A DNA stretch of 64,000 nt from Kribbella jejuensis (GTDB lineage Bacteria > Actinomycetota > Actinomycetes > Propionibacteriales > Kribbellaceae). The stretch spans positions 2,356,001-2,420,000 of the forward strand of contig NZ_VFMM01000001.1 in NCBI RefSeq assembly GCF_006715085.1, written 5' to 3'. Numbering within the stretch: position 1 is the first letter of the stretch; every line of letters begins with the position of its first letter. Below are positions 25,834-35,721 of the stretch, one piece after another. The notes below the pieces were generated by a model. It saw only the letters and a program-made list of their open reading frames with translations. It was not told the DNA's origin and ran no database searches. The position numbers and the translations under genes were made by a program.

Positions 25834-28800
25834 ATGCGTTGGTTCGGTCGTCTGGGGTTCAGGCAGCGAGTCGGTTCGGTGGTGGTGGGAGCCCTGGTCG
25901 TCGGGTTGCTGGCCGTGGGGCCGGCAGCGGCCGACGATCCGGCCCCGATCACGTTGGCGGCCTTCGAAGGGGGCGAGCCGTTCGCCTCGCCGCCCAATGC
26001 CGGCATCTTCACCTGGGGTAGCGACGCGGACGATCCGCCGACGCTGGAGCTGCAGAGCCGGCCGGACGCACCGGCGGGCGACAAAGTGCTGCACGGGACG
26101 TACGACATCAGCGGCTGGGGCGGGTTCAGCCACGACGTGACGTACGACGTGAACCCCGGCAACTGGTCGGCGTACAAGGGGATCCGGTTCTGGTGGTACG
26201 GGCAGAACACCGCGCCGCTGCCGCCCGGCTCCGGGAAGCGGATCTTCTTCGAGATCAAGGACGGCGGCGCGAACGCCGAGGCCTCCGAGCTGTGGAACAC
26301 CAGCTTCACCGACGACTGGCAGGGCTGGCACCTGGTCGAGATCCCGTTCAGCCAGCTCGGGTACCGCGGCGACTACCAGCCCGTCGGCGGCATCGACCAC
26401 ATCCTGAACCTGACCCAGATGTGGGGCTACGCGTTCACGATGCCGGTCGGCTCGCCGGGCGAGTTCGCGATCGACCAGGTCGAGGTCTACGGCAAGGCCG
26501 ACCCCGCGTTCAAGAACAGCGTCGTCACCGACGCGGACGTCTACCCGGTCAAGGAGGGCGGCACCGCACAGGTCAAGGTGACGGTCGCGACCACCGGCGG
26601 TACCCCGCTCGACGAACCGGTCACGGTCGACTACAAGACCGGCAACGGAACCGCGACCGCCGACGACTACACCCCAGTGTCCGGAACGCTCACGTTCCCG
26701 GCCGGTACAGCTTCCGGAACGACCCAGAACGTTTCCGTGACGACCCGGAAGGACGATTCCGCCGAGGAAGCGGAGACCATCCCTCTCGAGCTCACGGTCA
26801 CCGGTGCGAAGGCCCCGACGACCCAGCCCGTCGTGGTGATCGACGCCCACGATCTCCCGTACCTGAACCGGAAACTCCCGATCCGGAAACGCGTCGACGA
26901 CCTGCTCGCCCGGATGACCGTCGCCGAAAAAGTCGGCCAGATGACGCAGGCCGAACGGAACGCGCTTCGCTCCCGCTCCGACATCGCGTCCTACGCACTC
27001 GGCTCGCTGCTGTCCGGCGGCGGCTCCGTCCCGACCCCGAACACGCCCGCCGCCTGGGCCGCGATGATCGACACCTTCCAGCGGAACGCCCAGGCGACCC
27101 GCCTGCAGATCCCGCTGATCTACGGCGTCGACGCGGTGCACGGCCACAACAACGTGGTGGGCGCGACGATCCTCCCGCACAACATCGCGATCGGCGCCAC
27201 CCGCGACCCGGACCTGGCCCGGCGGATCGGTGAGGTGACCGCGACCGAGGTCCGCGCGACCGGCATCCCGTGGGACTTCGCGCCCTGCGTGTGCGTGGTC
27301 CGCGACGACCGCTGGGGCCGCGCGTACGAAGGGTACGGCGAGGACCCGGCGCTGGTGCAGTCGATGGCGACCGTGATCACCGGCCTGCAGGGCAAGGCCG
27401 ACGGCAGCCAGCTCGCGCAGAACACCCACGTCCTGGCCACCGCGAAGCACTTCGTCGGCGACGGCGGTACGACGTACGGCAGCTCGTCGACCGGCTCGTA
27501 CAAGCTCGACCAGGGCGTCACGCAGGTCACCCGGCAACAGCTCGAGACGATCCACCTGGCGCCGTTCCGGACCGCCGTCGACCTCGGTGTCGGCGCTGTG
27601 ATGCCGTCGTACTCGAGCCTGTCGGTGGACGGTGCACCGCCGGTCAAGATGCACGGCAACGGCGAGCTGATCAACGGGGTGCTGAAGCAACGGATGGGCT
27701 TCGGCGGGTTCGTGATCAGCGACTGGCAGGCGATCGACCAGTTGCCCGGCGACTACGCGAGCGACATCCGGACCTCGATCAACGCCGGCCTGGACATGAT
27801 CATGGTGCCGACCGACTACCAGGGCTTCACCCAGGGCCTGACCGCCGAGATCGCGGCCGGCCGGATCCCGATGACGCGGATCGACGACGCGGTCCGGCGG
27901 ATCCTGACCGAGAAGTTCAAGCTCGGCCTGTTCGAGCACCCGTACGCCGACACCAGCAACATCGCGTCGATCGGGTCGGCCGCGCACCGCGCCGTCGGTC
28001 GCGAGGCCGCGGCGAAATCCCAGGTACTGCTGAAGAACGAGGGCAACCTGCTGCCGCTGAAGGCCGGTGCCAAGGTGTACGTCGCCGGCAGCAACGCCAA
28101 CGATCTCGGTAACCAGATGGGCGGCTGGAGCATCACCTGGCAAGGCGGATCGGGCCCGACCACCACCGGTACGACGATCCTCGACGGCATCAAGCAGGTG
28201 GTACCGGACGCGACGTACAGCGCCGACGCCTCCGCGCCGCTCGAAGGGCACGACGTGGGGGTGGTCGTGGTCGGTGAACGTCCGTATGCCGAGGGGGTCG
28301 GCGATGTCGGCAACGGTCACGACCTGAAGCTCTCGGACGCGGACAGGGCCGCGGTCGACAAGGTCTGCGGCGCGATGAAGTGCGTCGTACTGATCGTGTC
28401 AGGACGCCCGCAGGTGATCGCCGACCAGCTCGGCGAGATCAACGCGTTGGTGGCGTCCTGGCTGCCGGGCACCGAAGGCGCCGGCGTTGCCGATGTGCTG
28501 TTCGGGAAGGTGCCGTTCAGCGGCCGCCTACCGGTCAGCTGGCCGCGGACCGAGGACCAGCAGCCGTTGAACGTGGGCGACGCGTCCTACGACCCGCAGT
28601 ACCCGTTCGGTTGGGGCCTGACGACCCAGGCCGCCGCTCGCGCCGCGTTGGACAAGGCCGCGAACAGCCTGCTGCGAAGCCATGATCCGTACGCGGTGGC
28701 CGCCGGAATCGCGGCCGGGGTCGCGCTGCGGGTCCCGGCCTGGTCGGGGCCGCAGGCAACAATCGCCCTGGCCGCGGCAGCGCAGTCGGCCCGCCTACTC

Positions 28801-28992
28801 GAGCGTGCGCACGCTGACACCTTCACCGAGGACGACGCGGTGGTCGGCGTGGCCCGGTGGATCGCGCAGAACCACATCGGCCAGAACATCACCGAGCCGA
28901 CGTCGAAACTGACCTCGGACGCCGACCACGCCCTACTCACCGGCCACCTCAACACCGCGGTCACAAACCTGATCACAGCAAGCCGCTCCTAA
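25834..28992 (+). CDS. secreted multidomain GH3 glycosidase (beta-glucosidase-like)
   Basis: A 1052-residue exported enzyme. The order is signal peptide (to about 35, ending GPAAADD), a CBM11/CIA30-like beta-sandwich (about 40-228), a Calx-beta domain (about 232-330, with KTGNGTATADDYTPVSG), the GH3 TIM barrel (about 345-665), the GH3 C-terminal sandwich (about 700-930) and a helical tail that I do not recognise (about 945-1052). The nucleophile is Asp630 in FVISDWQAID. It probably releases glucose from beta-glucans outside the cell. ATG 25834 has GAGGAG 5 bases upstream. Confidence 0.92.
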   Translation: MRWFGRLGFRQRVGSVVVGALVVGLLAVGPAAADDPAPITLAAFEGGEPFASPPNAGIFTWGSDADDPPTLELQSRPDAPAGDKVLHGTYDISGWGGFSHDVTYDVNPGNWSAYKGIRFWWYGQNTAPLPPGSGKRIFFEIKDGGANAEASELWNTSFTDDWQGWHLVEIPFSQLGYRGDYQPVGGIDHILNLTQMWGYAFTMPVGSPGEFAIDQVEVYGKADPAFKNSVVTDADVYPVKEGGTAQVKVTVATTGGTPLDEPVTVDYKTGNGTATADDYTPVSGTLTFPAGTASGTTQNVSVTTRKDDSAEEAETIPLELTVTGAKAPTTQPVVVIDAHDLPYLNRKLPIRKRVDDLLARMTVAEKVGQMTQAERNALRSRSDIASYALGSLLSGGGSVPTPNTPAAWAAMIDTFQRNAQATRLQIPLIYGVDAVHGHNNVVGATILPHNIAIGATRDPDLARRIGEVTATEVRATGIPWDFAPCVCVVRDDRWGRAYEGYGEDPALVQSMATVITGLQGKADGSQLAQNTHVLATAKHFVGDGGTTYGSSSTGSYKLDQGVTQVTRQQLETIHLAPFRTAVDLGVGAVMPSYSSLSVDGAPPVKMHGNGELINGVLKQRMGFGGFVISDWQAIDQLPGDYASDIRTSINAGLDMIMVPTDYQGFTQGLTAEIAAGRIPMTRIDDAVRRILTEKFKLGLFEHPYADTSNIASIGSAAHRAVGREAAAKSQVLLKNEGNLLPLKAGAKVYVAGSNANDLGNQMGGWSITWQGGSGPTTTGTTILDGIKQVVPDATYSADASAPLEGHDVGVVVVGERPYAEGVGDVGNGHDLKLSDADRAAVDKVCGAMKCVVLIVSGRPQVIADQLGEINALVASWLPGTEGAGVADVLFGKVPFSGRLPVSWPRTEDQQPLNVGDASYDPQYPFGWGLTTQAAARAALDKAANSLLRSHDPYAVAAGIAAGVALRVPAWSGPQATIALAAAAQSARLLERAHADTFTEDDAVVGVARWIAQNHIGQNITEPTSKLTSDADHALLTGHLNTAVTNLITASRS

Positions 28993-28995
28993 AAG

Positions 28996-29038
28996 GTGCC
29001 GGCCGGCGCGGTGACCCCTCATCCGCCCCGGCCGGCAC
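28996..29038. terminator. GC-rich hairpin between convergent genes
   Basis: Arms GTGCCGGCCGG and CCGGCCGGCAC form 11 perfect pairs with a 21-base loop, three bases after the GH3 stop. There is no T run on either side, so it may be an incomplete terminator shared by both genes. Confidence 0.6.
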
Positions 29039-29050
29039 GCCCCCATCCCG

Positions 29051-29710
29051 CTACCGGGTGATCTTGGCCGCCGCGGCGCGGGCCAGCTTGTCGAAGTTCG
29101 GCGCAGGTACGCCCGGGCCCATTTCACTGAAGGCCAGGACCGAGACGGTGCGGCCCTTCAGCGTGACGGCGTACGGGAAACCGCCGGCCTCGCTGCCCGG
29201 GTCGTTGGGCTTCGGGTAGTCGTACCAGCGGATCACCTGGGTGAGGTCACCGGAAGCCCCCTTGACGACCCGGTTCTCGGTGATCTTGCGCGCGTGCGTC
29301 GGCGCCGGCTTGCTGTACGTGCAGGACTTCAGCGTCGCGATGATCGAGTTGTACGCCGCCCGCGCGGTGGCGGCGTTCGCGTACTGGCTGACGTACTGCG
29401 CGCCGTACGCGTCCATCTCATCGGTGAAACCACGGGCCATCCGCGCGGCCACCCGCTTGCCCTCGGTCGAGGCCGGGCCGCAGTAGGTCCGCGGCAGGAT
29501 TCCCCTGTCGACCTGACGGAACCAGTTGCGCCGTGCGTCGGCCTGCTTCACCTGCTTGACGGTCAGCAACTGCGACCGGCTGAGCGACGTCGCGGACGTC
29601 GTGCCTGCGTCGGCTCCTTGGGTTGCCAGGACGCTGAGTCCGACCGCCATCACGCTGGTCGCCACGCCGGTCGCCACCGCGCCGCGGCGGATACCCCCCG
29701 AAAACTTCAT
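29051..29710 (-). CDS. exported protein of unknown function
   Basis: A 219-residue protein with an N-terminal signal segment (VATGVATSVMAVGLSVLATQGADA). The mature part has two cysteines (YCGP and KSCTY) that could pair, and an alpha/beta layout ending with PNFDKLARAAAAKI. It faintly recalls PknH-type extracellular sensor domains, but I cannot assign it. It is convergent with the GH3 gene and follows the GlxA-like gene on the same strand by about 68 bases. Confidence 0.7.
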   Translation of the reverse strand: MKFSGGIRRGAVATGVATSVMAVGLSVLATQGADAGTTSATSLSRSQLLTVKQVKQADARRNWFRQVDRGILPRTYCGPASTEGKRVAARMARGFTDEMDAYGAQYVSQYANAATARAAYNSIIATLKSCTYSKPAPTHARKITENRVVKGASGDLTQVIRWYDYPKPNDPGSEAGGFPYAVTLKGRTVSVLAFSEMGPGVPAPNFDKLARAAAAKITR

Positions 29711-29778
29711 GATCTGTCCCCTCGTCGATCGCTGGTTGCACGAGTAGACGCGGGGCCGGCCGGAAAAGTTGTTCCGGT

Positions 29779-30696
29779 CTAGACAGACGTGCGGGAACGG
29801 AGGCGGCGGAGCATTCGGGGGTTTTCGAAGCCGACGGTGCGGGCGGCTGACTCGACGGTGCTGCCGTGCCCGATCAGGTGTTCGGCACGCTCTACGCGGA
29901 GGAGTTGCTGGTACCTCAGAGGGGTCAGGCCGGTGGCGGTGGTGAAGATGCGCGTCAGCGTGCGTTCGCTGACGCCGACCTCGCCGGCCAGCTCCGCGAG
30001 CGGCAGCTTGTCGGCGTACCGCGCGTCGATCACGTCCTGCACGCGGTGCGCGAGGTCGCTGAGATGACCGCGGTGCCGCAGCATCGCGGACTCCTGCAGT
30101 TCGTCGCCGTTGCGCCGGGCGTACACGACCATCTCGCGCGCGACCCGGGCGGCCGCCTCCGCGCCGCGGCCGACCGCGACCAGGTGCAGCGCGAGGTCGA
30201 TGCCGCTCGCGATCCCGGCGGAGGTGATCACCCGATCGTCCTCGACGTACAGCACGTCCCGGACCATGGTCGCCCGCGGGTAGCGGGCGGCCAGTTCGTC
30301 GGTCAGGTCGTGGTGGGTGGTGAACCGCCGCCCGTCGAGCAGGCCGGCCCAGCCGAGCGCGTCCGCGCCCGAGCAGACGCTGGCGACCGTGCCGCCACGG
30401 GCGTGATGCGTGCGCAGCCGCTGCCGGAACTCCGGGCCGATCGGCGACTCCGGCGACAACCGCGGCGAGCGCCAGCCCGGTACGACGATCAGGTCACCCG
30501 GATCGAGCTCGGGCCACACCGACTGGGTCCGTAACGGCACCCCTTGGGCAGTGACGACCTCGTCGGATTCGGCCACATACGAGACGTCGTATCCGTAGCC
30601 GAAGTCCTTCGCCGTACTGAACACCTGCGCCGGTCCGGCCAGATCCAGTAAATGGAGCCGCGGCACCAGTACGAAGACCACGTGGGTAGGGCGCAT
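29779..30696 (-). CDS. GlxA-type AraC regulator with DJ-1/PfpI domain
   Basis: A 305-residue regulator. The N-terminal class I glutamine amidotransferase-like domain starts VVFVLVPRLHLLDLAGPAQVF, has IVVPGWR, and has the nucleophile-elbow-like SVCSGADALGWAGLL. The C-terminal AraC HTH pair has ELAGEVGVSERTLTRIFT and ESAARTVGFENPRMLRR. Its stop is reached soon after the final HTH. It lies 4 bases downstream of the isochorismatase-like gene and probably controls that operon. Confidence 0.9.
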   Translation of the reverse strand: MRPTHVVFVLVPRLHLLDLAGPAQVFSTAKDFGYGYDVSYVAESDEVVTAQGVPLRTQSVWPELDPGDLIVVPGWRSPRLSPESPIGPEFRQRLRTHHARGGTVASVCSGADALGWAGLLDGRRFTTHHDLTDELAARYPRATMVRDVLYVEDDRVITSAGIASGIDLALHLVAVGRGAEAAARVAREMVVYARRNGDELQESAMLRHRGHLSDLAHRVQDVIDARYADKLPLAELAGEVGVSERTLTRIFTTATGLTPLRYQQLLRVERAEHLIGHGSTVESAARTVGFENPRMLRRLRSRTSV

Positions 30697-30700
30697 TCGG

Positions 30701-31300
30701 TCAGGATGCCACGGGTACGGCGGTCAGCTCGTCGAGGGTCCGGACGGAGGCGAACCGGCCGGCCAGCACGTACTCGGTCCGTTCGGCGACCTGGTCCGCG
30801 GTCAGCGTCCGCGGGTCGGCGAGAATCTCCTCGACGCTCGCCTCGTCCCTGATCGACCAGTGCGCCAGCGCCATCGTCGCGGTCGCCTCGGTGACGAACA
30901 CGACGTCGTACCCGAGGTCGGACCCGACCCGGGCGGTGGTCTCGCAGCACTGTTCGGTCCGGATGCCGCAGACAACAATCTCGGAAATACCGTGCTGGGT
31001 CAGGAACTGCTGCAGATTCGTTGTGGTGAAGGCGTTGTGCGACGTCTTCGTGATGATCGTTTCCGTCGGCAACGGTTCGAGTCCGTCCATCAGCCGGACG
31101 TGCCCCTCGGCCGGGTCGAACGCACCGCCGGTCCCCGGTTCGCTGTGCAGCACCCAGACGACCAGGTCGTGTTTCTCGCGCGCCGCGCGGACCAGCCGGT
31201 CGACGCGCTCGGCGATATCGGGGTGGTTCACCAGCTGCCAGTTCGGGCGGACCCGGAACGATTCCTGGACGTCGATCACGATCAGTGCGGTTCGGCTCAT
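30701..31300 (-). CDS. isochorismatase-like cysteine hydrolase
   Basis: A 199-residue alpha/beta hydrolase. The catalytic Asp is in LIVIDVQESF, the Lys in ETIITKTSHNAF, and the Cys in VVCGIRTEQCCETTARVG with the usual cis-peptide neighbourhood. The family includes nicotinamidases, isochorismatases and N-carbamoyl hydrolases; residues do not single out one. It is the first gene of an operon with the GlxA-like regulator. Confidence 0.9.
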   Translation of the reverse strand: MSRTALIVIDVQESFRVRPNWQLVNHPDIAERVDRLVRAAREKHDLVVWVLHSEPGTGGAFDPAEGHVRLMDGLEPLPTETIITKTSHNAFTTTNLQQFLTQHGISEIVVCGIRTEQCCETTARVGSDLGYDVVFVTEATATMALAHWSIRDEASVEEILADPRTLTADQVAERTEYVLAGRFASVRTLDELTAVPVAS

Positions 31301-31479
31301 GACCCCATCCTGCGCGCGTCCCGCCGTACCGCAGAAGGCTCGATCGGGCCGGGGAGCGGACCGATCCGGTCAAACACCGAGAGATCGGACGAATTCACAC
31401 CGTTCCGAACTGTTCCAAACACTCCGGCGCCGTCTTATCGTGCCCAGGTCTGGTTTCTCCAACGATTGAGGGGATTGCG

Positions 31480-32721
31480 ATGCCCGATCACCTGCCCCGC
31501 CGCCAGGTCCTGCGGACCGCCGGCGCCCTGGGCCTCGGTGCCGCCGCCGCGGGCGCTCTCAGCAGCACCGCGGAAGCCGCCACCCGAACCGCCACCCAAG
31601 CCACCACCGGCACCGGTACGCCGGATAAGTTGCACGGTATGGGCGCACACCACGGCAAGCTCGAGATCCGCAAGGACCCGTTCGGCACCACCCCGGACGG
31701 CCAACCGGTGGACGTGTACACGTTCACCAACGGCCGGATGACGATCTCGATGCTCACCTGGGGCGCGACGATCCAGCGGGTCGAGACGCCCGACCGCCGC
31801 GGCCACATCGAGAACATCAGCCTCGGCTTCGACAACCTGCCGGACTACGCCAAGCTCAGCCCGTACTTCGGCGCCACCATCGGCCGGTACGGCAACCGGA
31901 TCGCCAAGGGCAGGTTCACCCTCGACGGGGTGACGTACCAGATCCCGGTCAACAACGGCGAGAACGCCTTGCACGGCGGCACGATCGGCTTCGACAAGAA
32001 GGTCTGGACGGCGAAGGTCGTCCAGGACGACAAGTCCGTCGGCGTCGCGTTCACCTACGTCAGCCCGGACGGCGAGATGGGCTTCCCGGGCACGCTCACC
32101 AGCACCGTCACGTACACCTTGGACAGGCGCGACAACCTGCGGATCGACTACCACGCGACGGTGGACGCGCCGACCGTCGTGAACCTCACGAACCACGTGT
32201 ACTTCAACCTGCTCGGCGAGGGCAACGGGACGATCTACGACCACGTGCTCGAGCTGAACGCGCCGAGGTACACCCCGGTCGACGCGGGCCTGATCCCGAC
32301 CGGCGAGATCGCCCCGGTCGCGGGTACGCCGTTCGACTTCAGCAAGCCGACCGCGATCGGCAAGCGACTGCGTGGTGACCACCAGCAGCTCGTCTTCGGC
32401 CGCGGCTACGACCACAACTTCGTCCTCGGCGGACAGCCCGACAGCCATGGCATGCGGCTCGCTGGACGGTTCTGGGAGCCCGAGCACGGCCGCACCATCG
32501 AAGTACACACCGACCAGCCCGGCGTCCAGTTCTACAGCGGCAACTTCCTCGACGGCACCTTCCTCGGCATCGGCAAGAAGGCCTACCGCCAGGGCGACGC
32601 CTTCGCCTTCGAGACCCAGCACTTCCCCGACTCCCCCAACCACCCCAACTTCCCGTCCACGGTCCTGCGCCCCGGCCAGACCTACAAATCCACCACCATC
32701 TACTCCTTCGGCGCGAAGTAG
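31480..32721 (+). CDS. galM: exported aldose 1-epimerase (mutarotase)
   Basis: A 413-residue protein with a Tat signal (PRRQVLRTAGALGLG, twin Arg at 6-7 region). The mutarotase domain has NRIAKGRF, the catalytic His region NNGENALHGG and NLTNHVYFNLLGE, and the catalytic Glu near the end in AFAFETQHFPDSPNHPNFP. It interconverts alpha and beta anomers of sugars, here outside the membrane, alongside secreted glycosidases. The ATG has GAGGGGATT upstream. The 3' third is clearly C-rich. Confidence 0.93.
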   Translation: MPDHLPRRQVLRTAGALGLGAAAAGALSSTAEAATRTATQATTGTGTPDKLHGMGAHHGKLEIRKDPFGTTPDGQPVDVYTFTNGRMTISMLTWGATIQRVETPDRRGHIENISLGFDNLPDYAKLSPYFGATIGRYGNRIAKGRFTLDGVTYQIPVNNGENALHGGTIGFDKKVWTAKVVQDDKSVGVAFTYVSPDGEMGFPGTLTSTVTYTLDRRDNLRIDYHATVDAPTVVNLTNHVYFNLLGEGNGTIYDHVLELNAPRYTPVDAGLIPTGEIAPVAGTPFDFSKPTAIGKRLRGDHQQLVFGRGYDHNFVLGGQPDSHGMRLAGRFWEPEHGRTIEVHTDQPGVQFYSGNFLDGTFLGIGKKAYRQGDAFAFETQHFPDSPNHPNFPSTVLRPGQTYKSTTIYSFGAK

Positions 32722-32731
32722 CCGTTCGTCG

Positions 32732-34141
32732 TCAGACCGGCAGCGCCAGGGTGAAACTGGTGCTGCCGGGCCGCGACGCCAGCGTGAGAGTGCCGGCGTG
32801 GGCGTGGGCGATGGACTCGGCCAGAGACAGCCCGAGGCCCGTGCCGCCGGTGGAGCGGGTGCGGGCGGTGTCGGCGCGGGTGAAGCGCTGGAAGACGTTC
32901 GGGAGCAGGTCGGCCGGGATGCCAGGGCCGTCGTCGTGGACGGTCAGTAAGGCGGAGTCCTCGCGGTGCGTTGCGGCGACCGTCACCGTCGTACCGGGCG
33001 GGGTGTGCCGGCGGGCGTTCGTCAGCAGGTTGGTGACGACCTGGTGCAGACGTTGCTCGTCGCCGGTCACGATGATCGGCTCGGCCGGCAGCTCCAGTTC
33101 CCAATGGTGGCTTGGGGCAACGATCTCGGCGTCGGCGACCGCGTCCCGGGCCATCCGGGACAGGTCGACCGGGCGCCGGTCCAGCGGCCGGCCCGCGTCG
33201 AGACGGGCGAGCAGTAGCAGGTCCTCGACCAGCGACGCCATCCGTGTCGTCTCGACCATCACCTTCCCCATCGCGTGCGTGAACAACTCGGGGTCGTTCT
33301 GATGCAGACTCAACTGCGCATAGCCGTGGATCGTGGTCAGCGGCGTCCGCAGCTCGTGCGACGCGTCCGCGACGAACCGCCGGACCTGCTGCTCGCTGCG
33401 GTGCCGCGCGTCGAGCGCATGCTCCATATGACCGAGCAACCTGTTCAGTGCGACCGCGACCTGGCCGACCTCGGTGTGTTCGTCGGTGAGCTGGTCCGGG
33501 ACCCGGGCGGTGACGCCGATCTCGCCGGTGTCGAGCGGCAGCGCGGCGACCTCGCGGGCGGTCTGCGCGACCCGGCGCAGCGGCCGGAGTTGCCGCCGTA
33601 CGACGAAGATCGCGACCCCGCCCGCGGTCAGCACGCCGATGCCGCCGAACAGCGCCTCCCACCCGATCAGGCTGGTGATCGTGTTCTGGATGTCCTTCGT
33701 GGGCAGGCCGGTGACGACCGTGATCGAGCCGACGCCGGTCGCGTGCACGCGGTACGTGCCGAGGCCCGGTACGTCGACCGTGCTGCTCTGACCGGTCGGC
33801 ACCTGGTCGAGTACGTCGATCGCCTGCTGCGACAGGTCGGCCAGCCGGCCGTCAGAGGTGATGACACTGCCGGCCGCCGCGGACGCCTGCAGGTACAGCG
33901 TGACCGTACCGGCGTCCTGTCCGTGCGGGGAGTCCGGCGGCGGACCGTCGTTGTGCAGGGCGCCGATCGCCCGGCCCTGCGCGGCGGCCACCTTGCCATC
34001 AAGCTGACGCGTCAGGTACGAGCTGATCGCAGCGGTCGTCAGGGCACCGATCACGATGCTCACCACCGCGACCAGCACCACCATCGCCGCCGCGACCCGG
34101 ACACTCAACGACCGCGCCGCAACCCTCATGCGTCCCAGCAT
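32732..34141 (-). CDS. orphan sensor histidine kinase
   Basis: A 469-residue membrane kinase. Two helices (about 12-35 and 165-185) frame an extracellular sensor of about 125 residues. A HAMP-like linker follows, then HisKA with VADASHELRTPLTTIHGYAQL, and the ATPase with NLLTNARRHTPPG (N box), HDDGPGIP (G1) and GTGLGLSLAESI (G2). It resembles OmpR-linked kinases, but no response regulator gene is adjacent on either side. The start may be ATG 34141 or 34129. Confidence 0.92.
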   Translation of the reverse strand: MLGRMRVAARSLSVRVAAAMVVLVAVVSIVIGALTTAAISSYLTRQLDGKVAAAQGRAIGALHNDGPPPDSPHGQDAGTVTLYLQASAAAGSVITSDGRLADLSQQAIDVLDQVPTGQSSTVDVPGLGTYRVHATGVGSITVVTGLPTKDIQNTITSLIGWEALFGGIGVLTAGGVAIFVVRRQLRPLRRVAQTAREVAALPLDTGEIGVTARVPDQLTDEHTEVGQVAVALNRLLGHMEHALDARHRSEQQVRRFVADASHELRTPLTTIHGYAQLSLHQNDPELFTHAMGKVMVETTRMASLVEDLLLLARLDAGRPLDRRPVDLSRMARDAVADAEIVAPSHHWELELPAEPIIVTGDEQRLHQVVTNLLTNARRHTPPGTTVTVAATHREDSALLTVHDDGPGIPADLLPNVFQRFTRADTARTRSTGGTGLGLSLAESIAHAHAGTLTLASRPGSTSFTLALPV

Positions 34142-34373
34142 CCGCGCCGTGTCCGGATACTCGCTTCACATTCCCTGTGACCTTCCTGGGAATCCATTCG
34201 TTTGAATTGCGAGGTTAGAAGTGCGGTAAGACTGGGGACGTTCGAGACGTTTCCCGATTCGCCTCCCCTTTCGGGGCCGGAAACCGGTAGCCTCGTGCAG
34301 CGCGCTATGGGGGCCGCCGTACCACCCACCCGACGAACTGCCGGAGAGCCCAAACCGGTCAGGAGAGCACGTC

Positions 34374-35720
34374 TTGCAGGAGAACACCAGCACCACCAGT
34401 ACTGGCGAACTGGTCAACGTACCCCTCACCGGTGCGGACAAAGTCGCCTACGCTTTCTACGCGACCGCGGCTGCCGCGGCTCTGGTCGGCCAGGTCTGGG
34501 CCGGCGTGACCCACATCCCCTGGCCGAGCGACGGTTTCTCGCCGTTGCTCAAGATCATCCTGGTCACCCCCGCGGTCGCGGTGCTCGAGCTCGGTGGTGT
34601 CGCCACCGCCGCGCTCGCGGACCTGCGCCGGCGCAAGGGTGAGCAGGCCTACGCCTACCGCGCGATGTCGTTCTTCGCGGCGCTCGTCGCGGTCGTCTTC
34701 AACGTCGTCGGGCACTGGCGTCCCGAGGAGCGGTTCCTGGCCTTCGGCTTCGGCGGCCTGTCCGCGTTCGCCTACGTGCTCTGGCTGATCCACAGCTCGG
34801 CCCGCCGCCGCGACGCGCTGCGCCGCGCCGGACAGATGCGCGACACCGGCCCGGTGTACGGCATCGTCCAGTGGGCCCGCGAGCCGCGCGTCACCTGGCT
34901 GGCCCGGTCGCTCGCGATCGAGCACGGCTACACGCTCTACGAGAGCCTGCGCGCGGCGCACGACCAGATCCGCAACCGCAGCCGCCGCGAGGCGATCGCC
35001 GGGACCGTTGCCGAGTACATCCGTTCCGAGCACCAGGACGAGCGGCTGGCGAAGATCGCCGAGACGACGTACGACCCGGACCGGCTGGCCGGGATGCTCG
35101 AGGAGCGGATCAACTACGAGGTCATCACGAACAAGCTGACCAAGGCGATCTCGCCGCCGCCGGAGCCCGAGGACCGGCCGGCCGTACCGGCCGCCGTCTG
35201 GGTGCTCGAGGGCGGGCAGCCGCGGCGGGCCGACAACACCGGCGTCGGGCTGCGCGACGACGACGCCTGGACCGGCGAGCTGATGGCGATCGTCGACCCC
35301 GACCCGGCCGACAGCGGGAACGTGTCCGAGGCGGTCGTCGTCGAGGACGAGAGCGAACCGCAGCACGTCGTGAACGGTACGTCGAGCAGCCTGAAGCCGT
35401 TCGCCCCGCAGCCGAAGGCCGAACCCCTGGTCGAGAAGCCGAAGCCGCCGTCTCCGTTCGCCGCCCCGGCCGACCCGCAACCGCCGGCGCTGATCACGCC
35501 GGAGGTGGTCAGCAAGCCGGTCGAGGAGGAAACGGTCGAGCCGACCGACCTGGAGAAGAAGCGGACCCGGGCGTGGAACATGCTGGCCGACTGGCCCGAG
35601 GGCCTCGACCGCACACCGCAGAACCTGGCCACGGCTGTCATCTGCAGTGAGCCGATGGCCGCCCGTTTCATCGAGCAGTACGAAGCCGAGCACGGAGTCG
35701 TGTTCGCCTCGCAGAACTGA
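34374..35720 (+). CDS. DUF2637/SpdB-like membrane protein
   Basis: A 448-residue protein with four N-terminal membrane helices (about 24-45, 55-78, 97-112, 118-138), a charged middle with helices around residues 150-255, a Pro/Glu-rich linker (about 260-380) and a C-terminal helical segment (TRAWNMLADWPEGLDRTPQN). The layout fits DUF2637 proteins, best known near actinomycete plasmid transfer genes, yet there is no transfer gene here. The TTG start at 34374 has AGGAG 8 bases upstream. The function is unknown. Confidence 0.7.
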   Translation: MQENTSTTSTGELVNVPLTGADKVAYAFYATAAAAALVGQVWAGVTHIPWPSDGFSPLLKIILVTPAVAVLELGGVATAALADLRRRKGEQAYAYRAMSFFAALVAVVFNVVGHWRPEERFLAFGFGGLSAFAYVLWLIHSSARRRDALRRAGQMRDTGPVYGIVQWAREPRVTWLARSLAIEHGYTLYESLRAAHDQIRNRSRREAIAGTVAEYIRSEHQDERLAKIAETTYDPDRLAGMLEERINYEVITNKLTKAISPPPEPEDRPAVPAAVWVLEGGQPRRADNTGVGLRDDDAWTGELMAIVDPDPADSGNVSEAVVVEDESEPQHVVNGTSSSLKPFAPQPKAEPLVEKPKPPSPFAAPADPQPPALITPEVVSKPVEEETVEPTDLEKKRTRAWNMLADWPEGLDRTPQNLATAVICSEPMAARFIEQYEAEHGVVFASQN

Positions 35721-35721
35721 T

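Noticed and set aside
23845-28320. A 1491-codon minus-strand frame spanning the subtilase and the GH3 region
   Set aside because: Only the last 603 codons are protein-like; the rest is antisense to the GH3 gene, arginine- and valine-rich with no family match. A clear ATG and signal peptide start at 25656.
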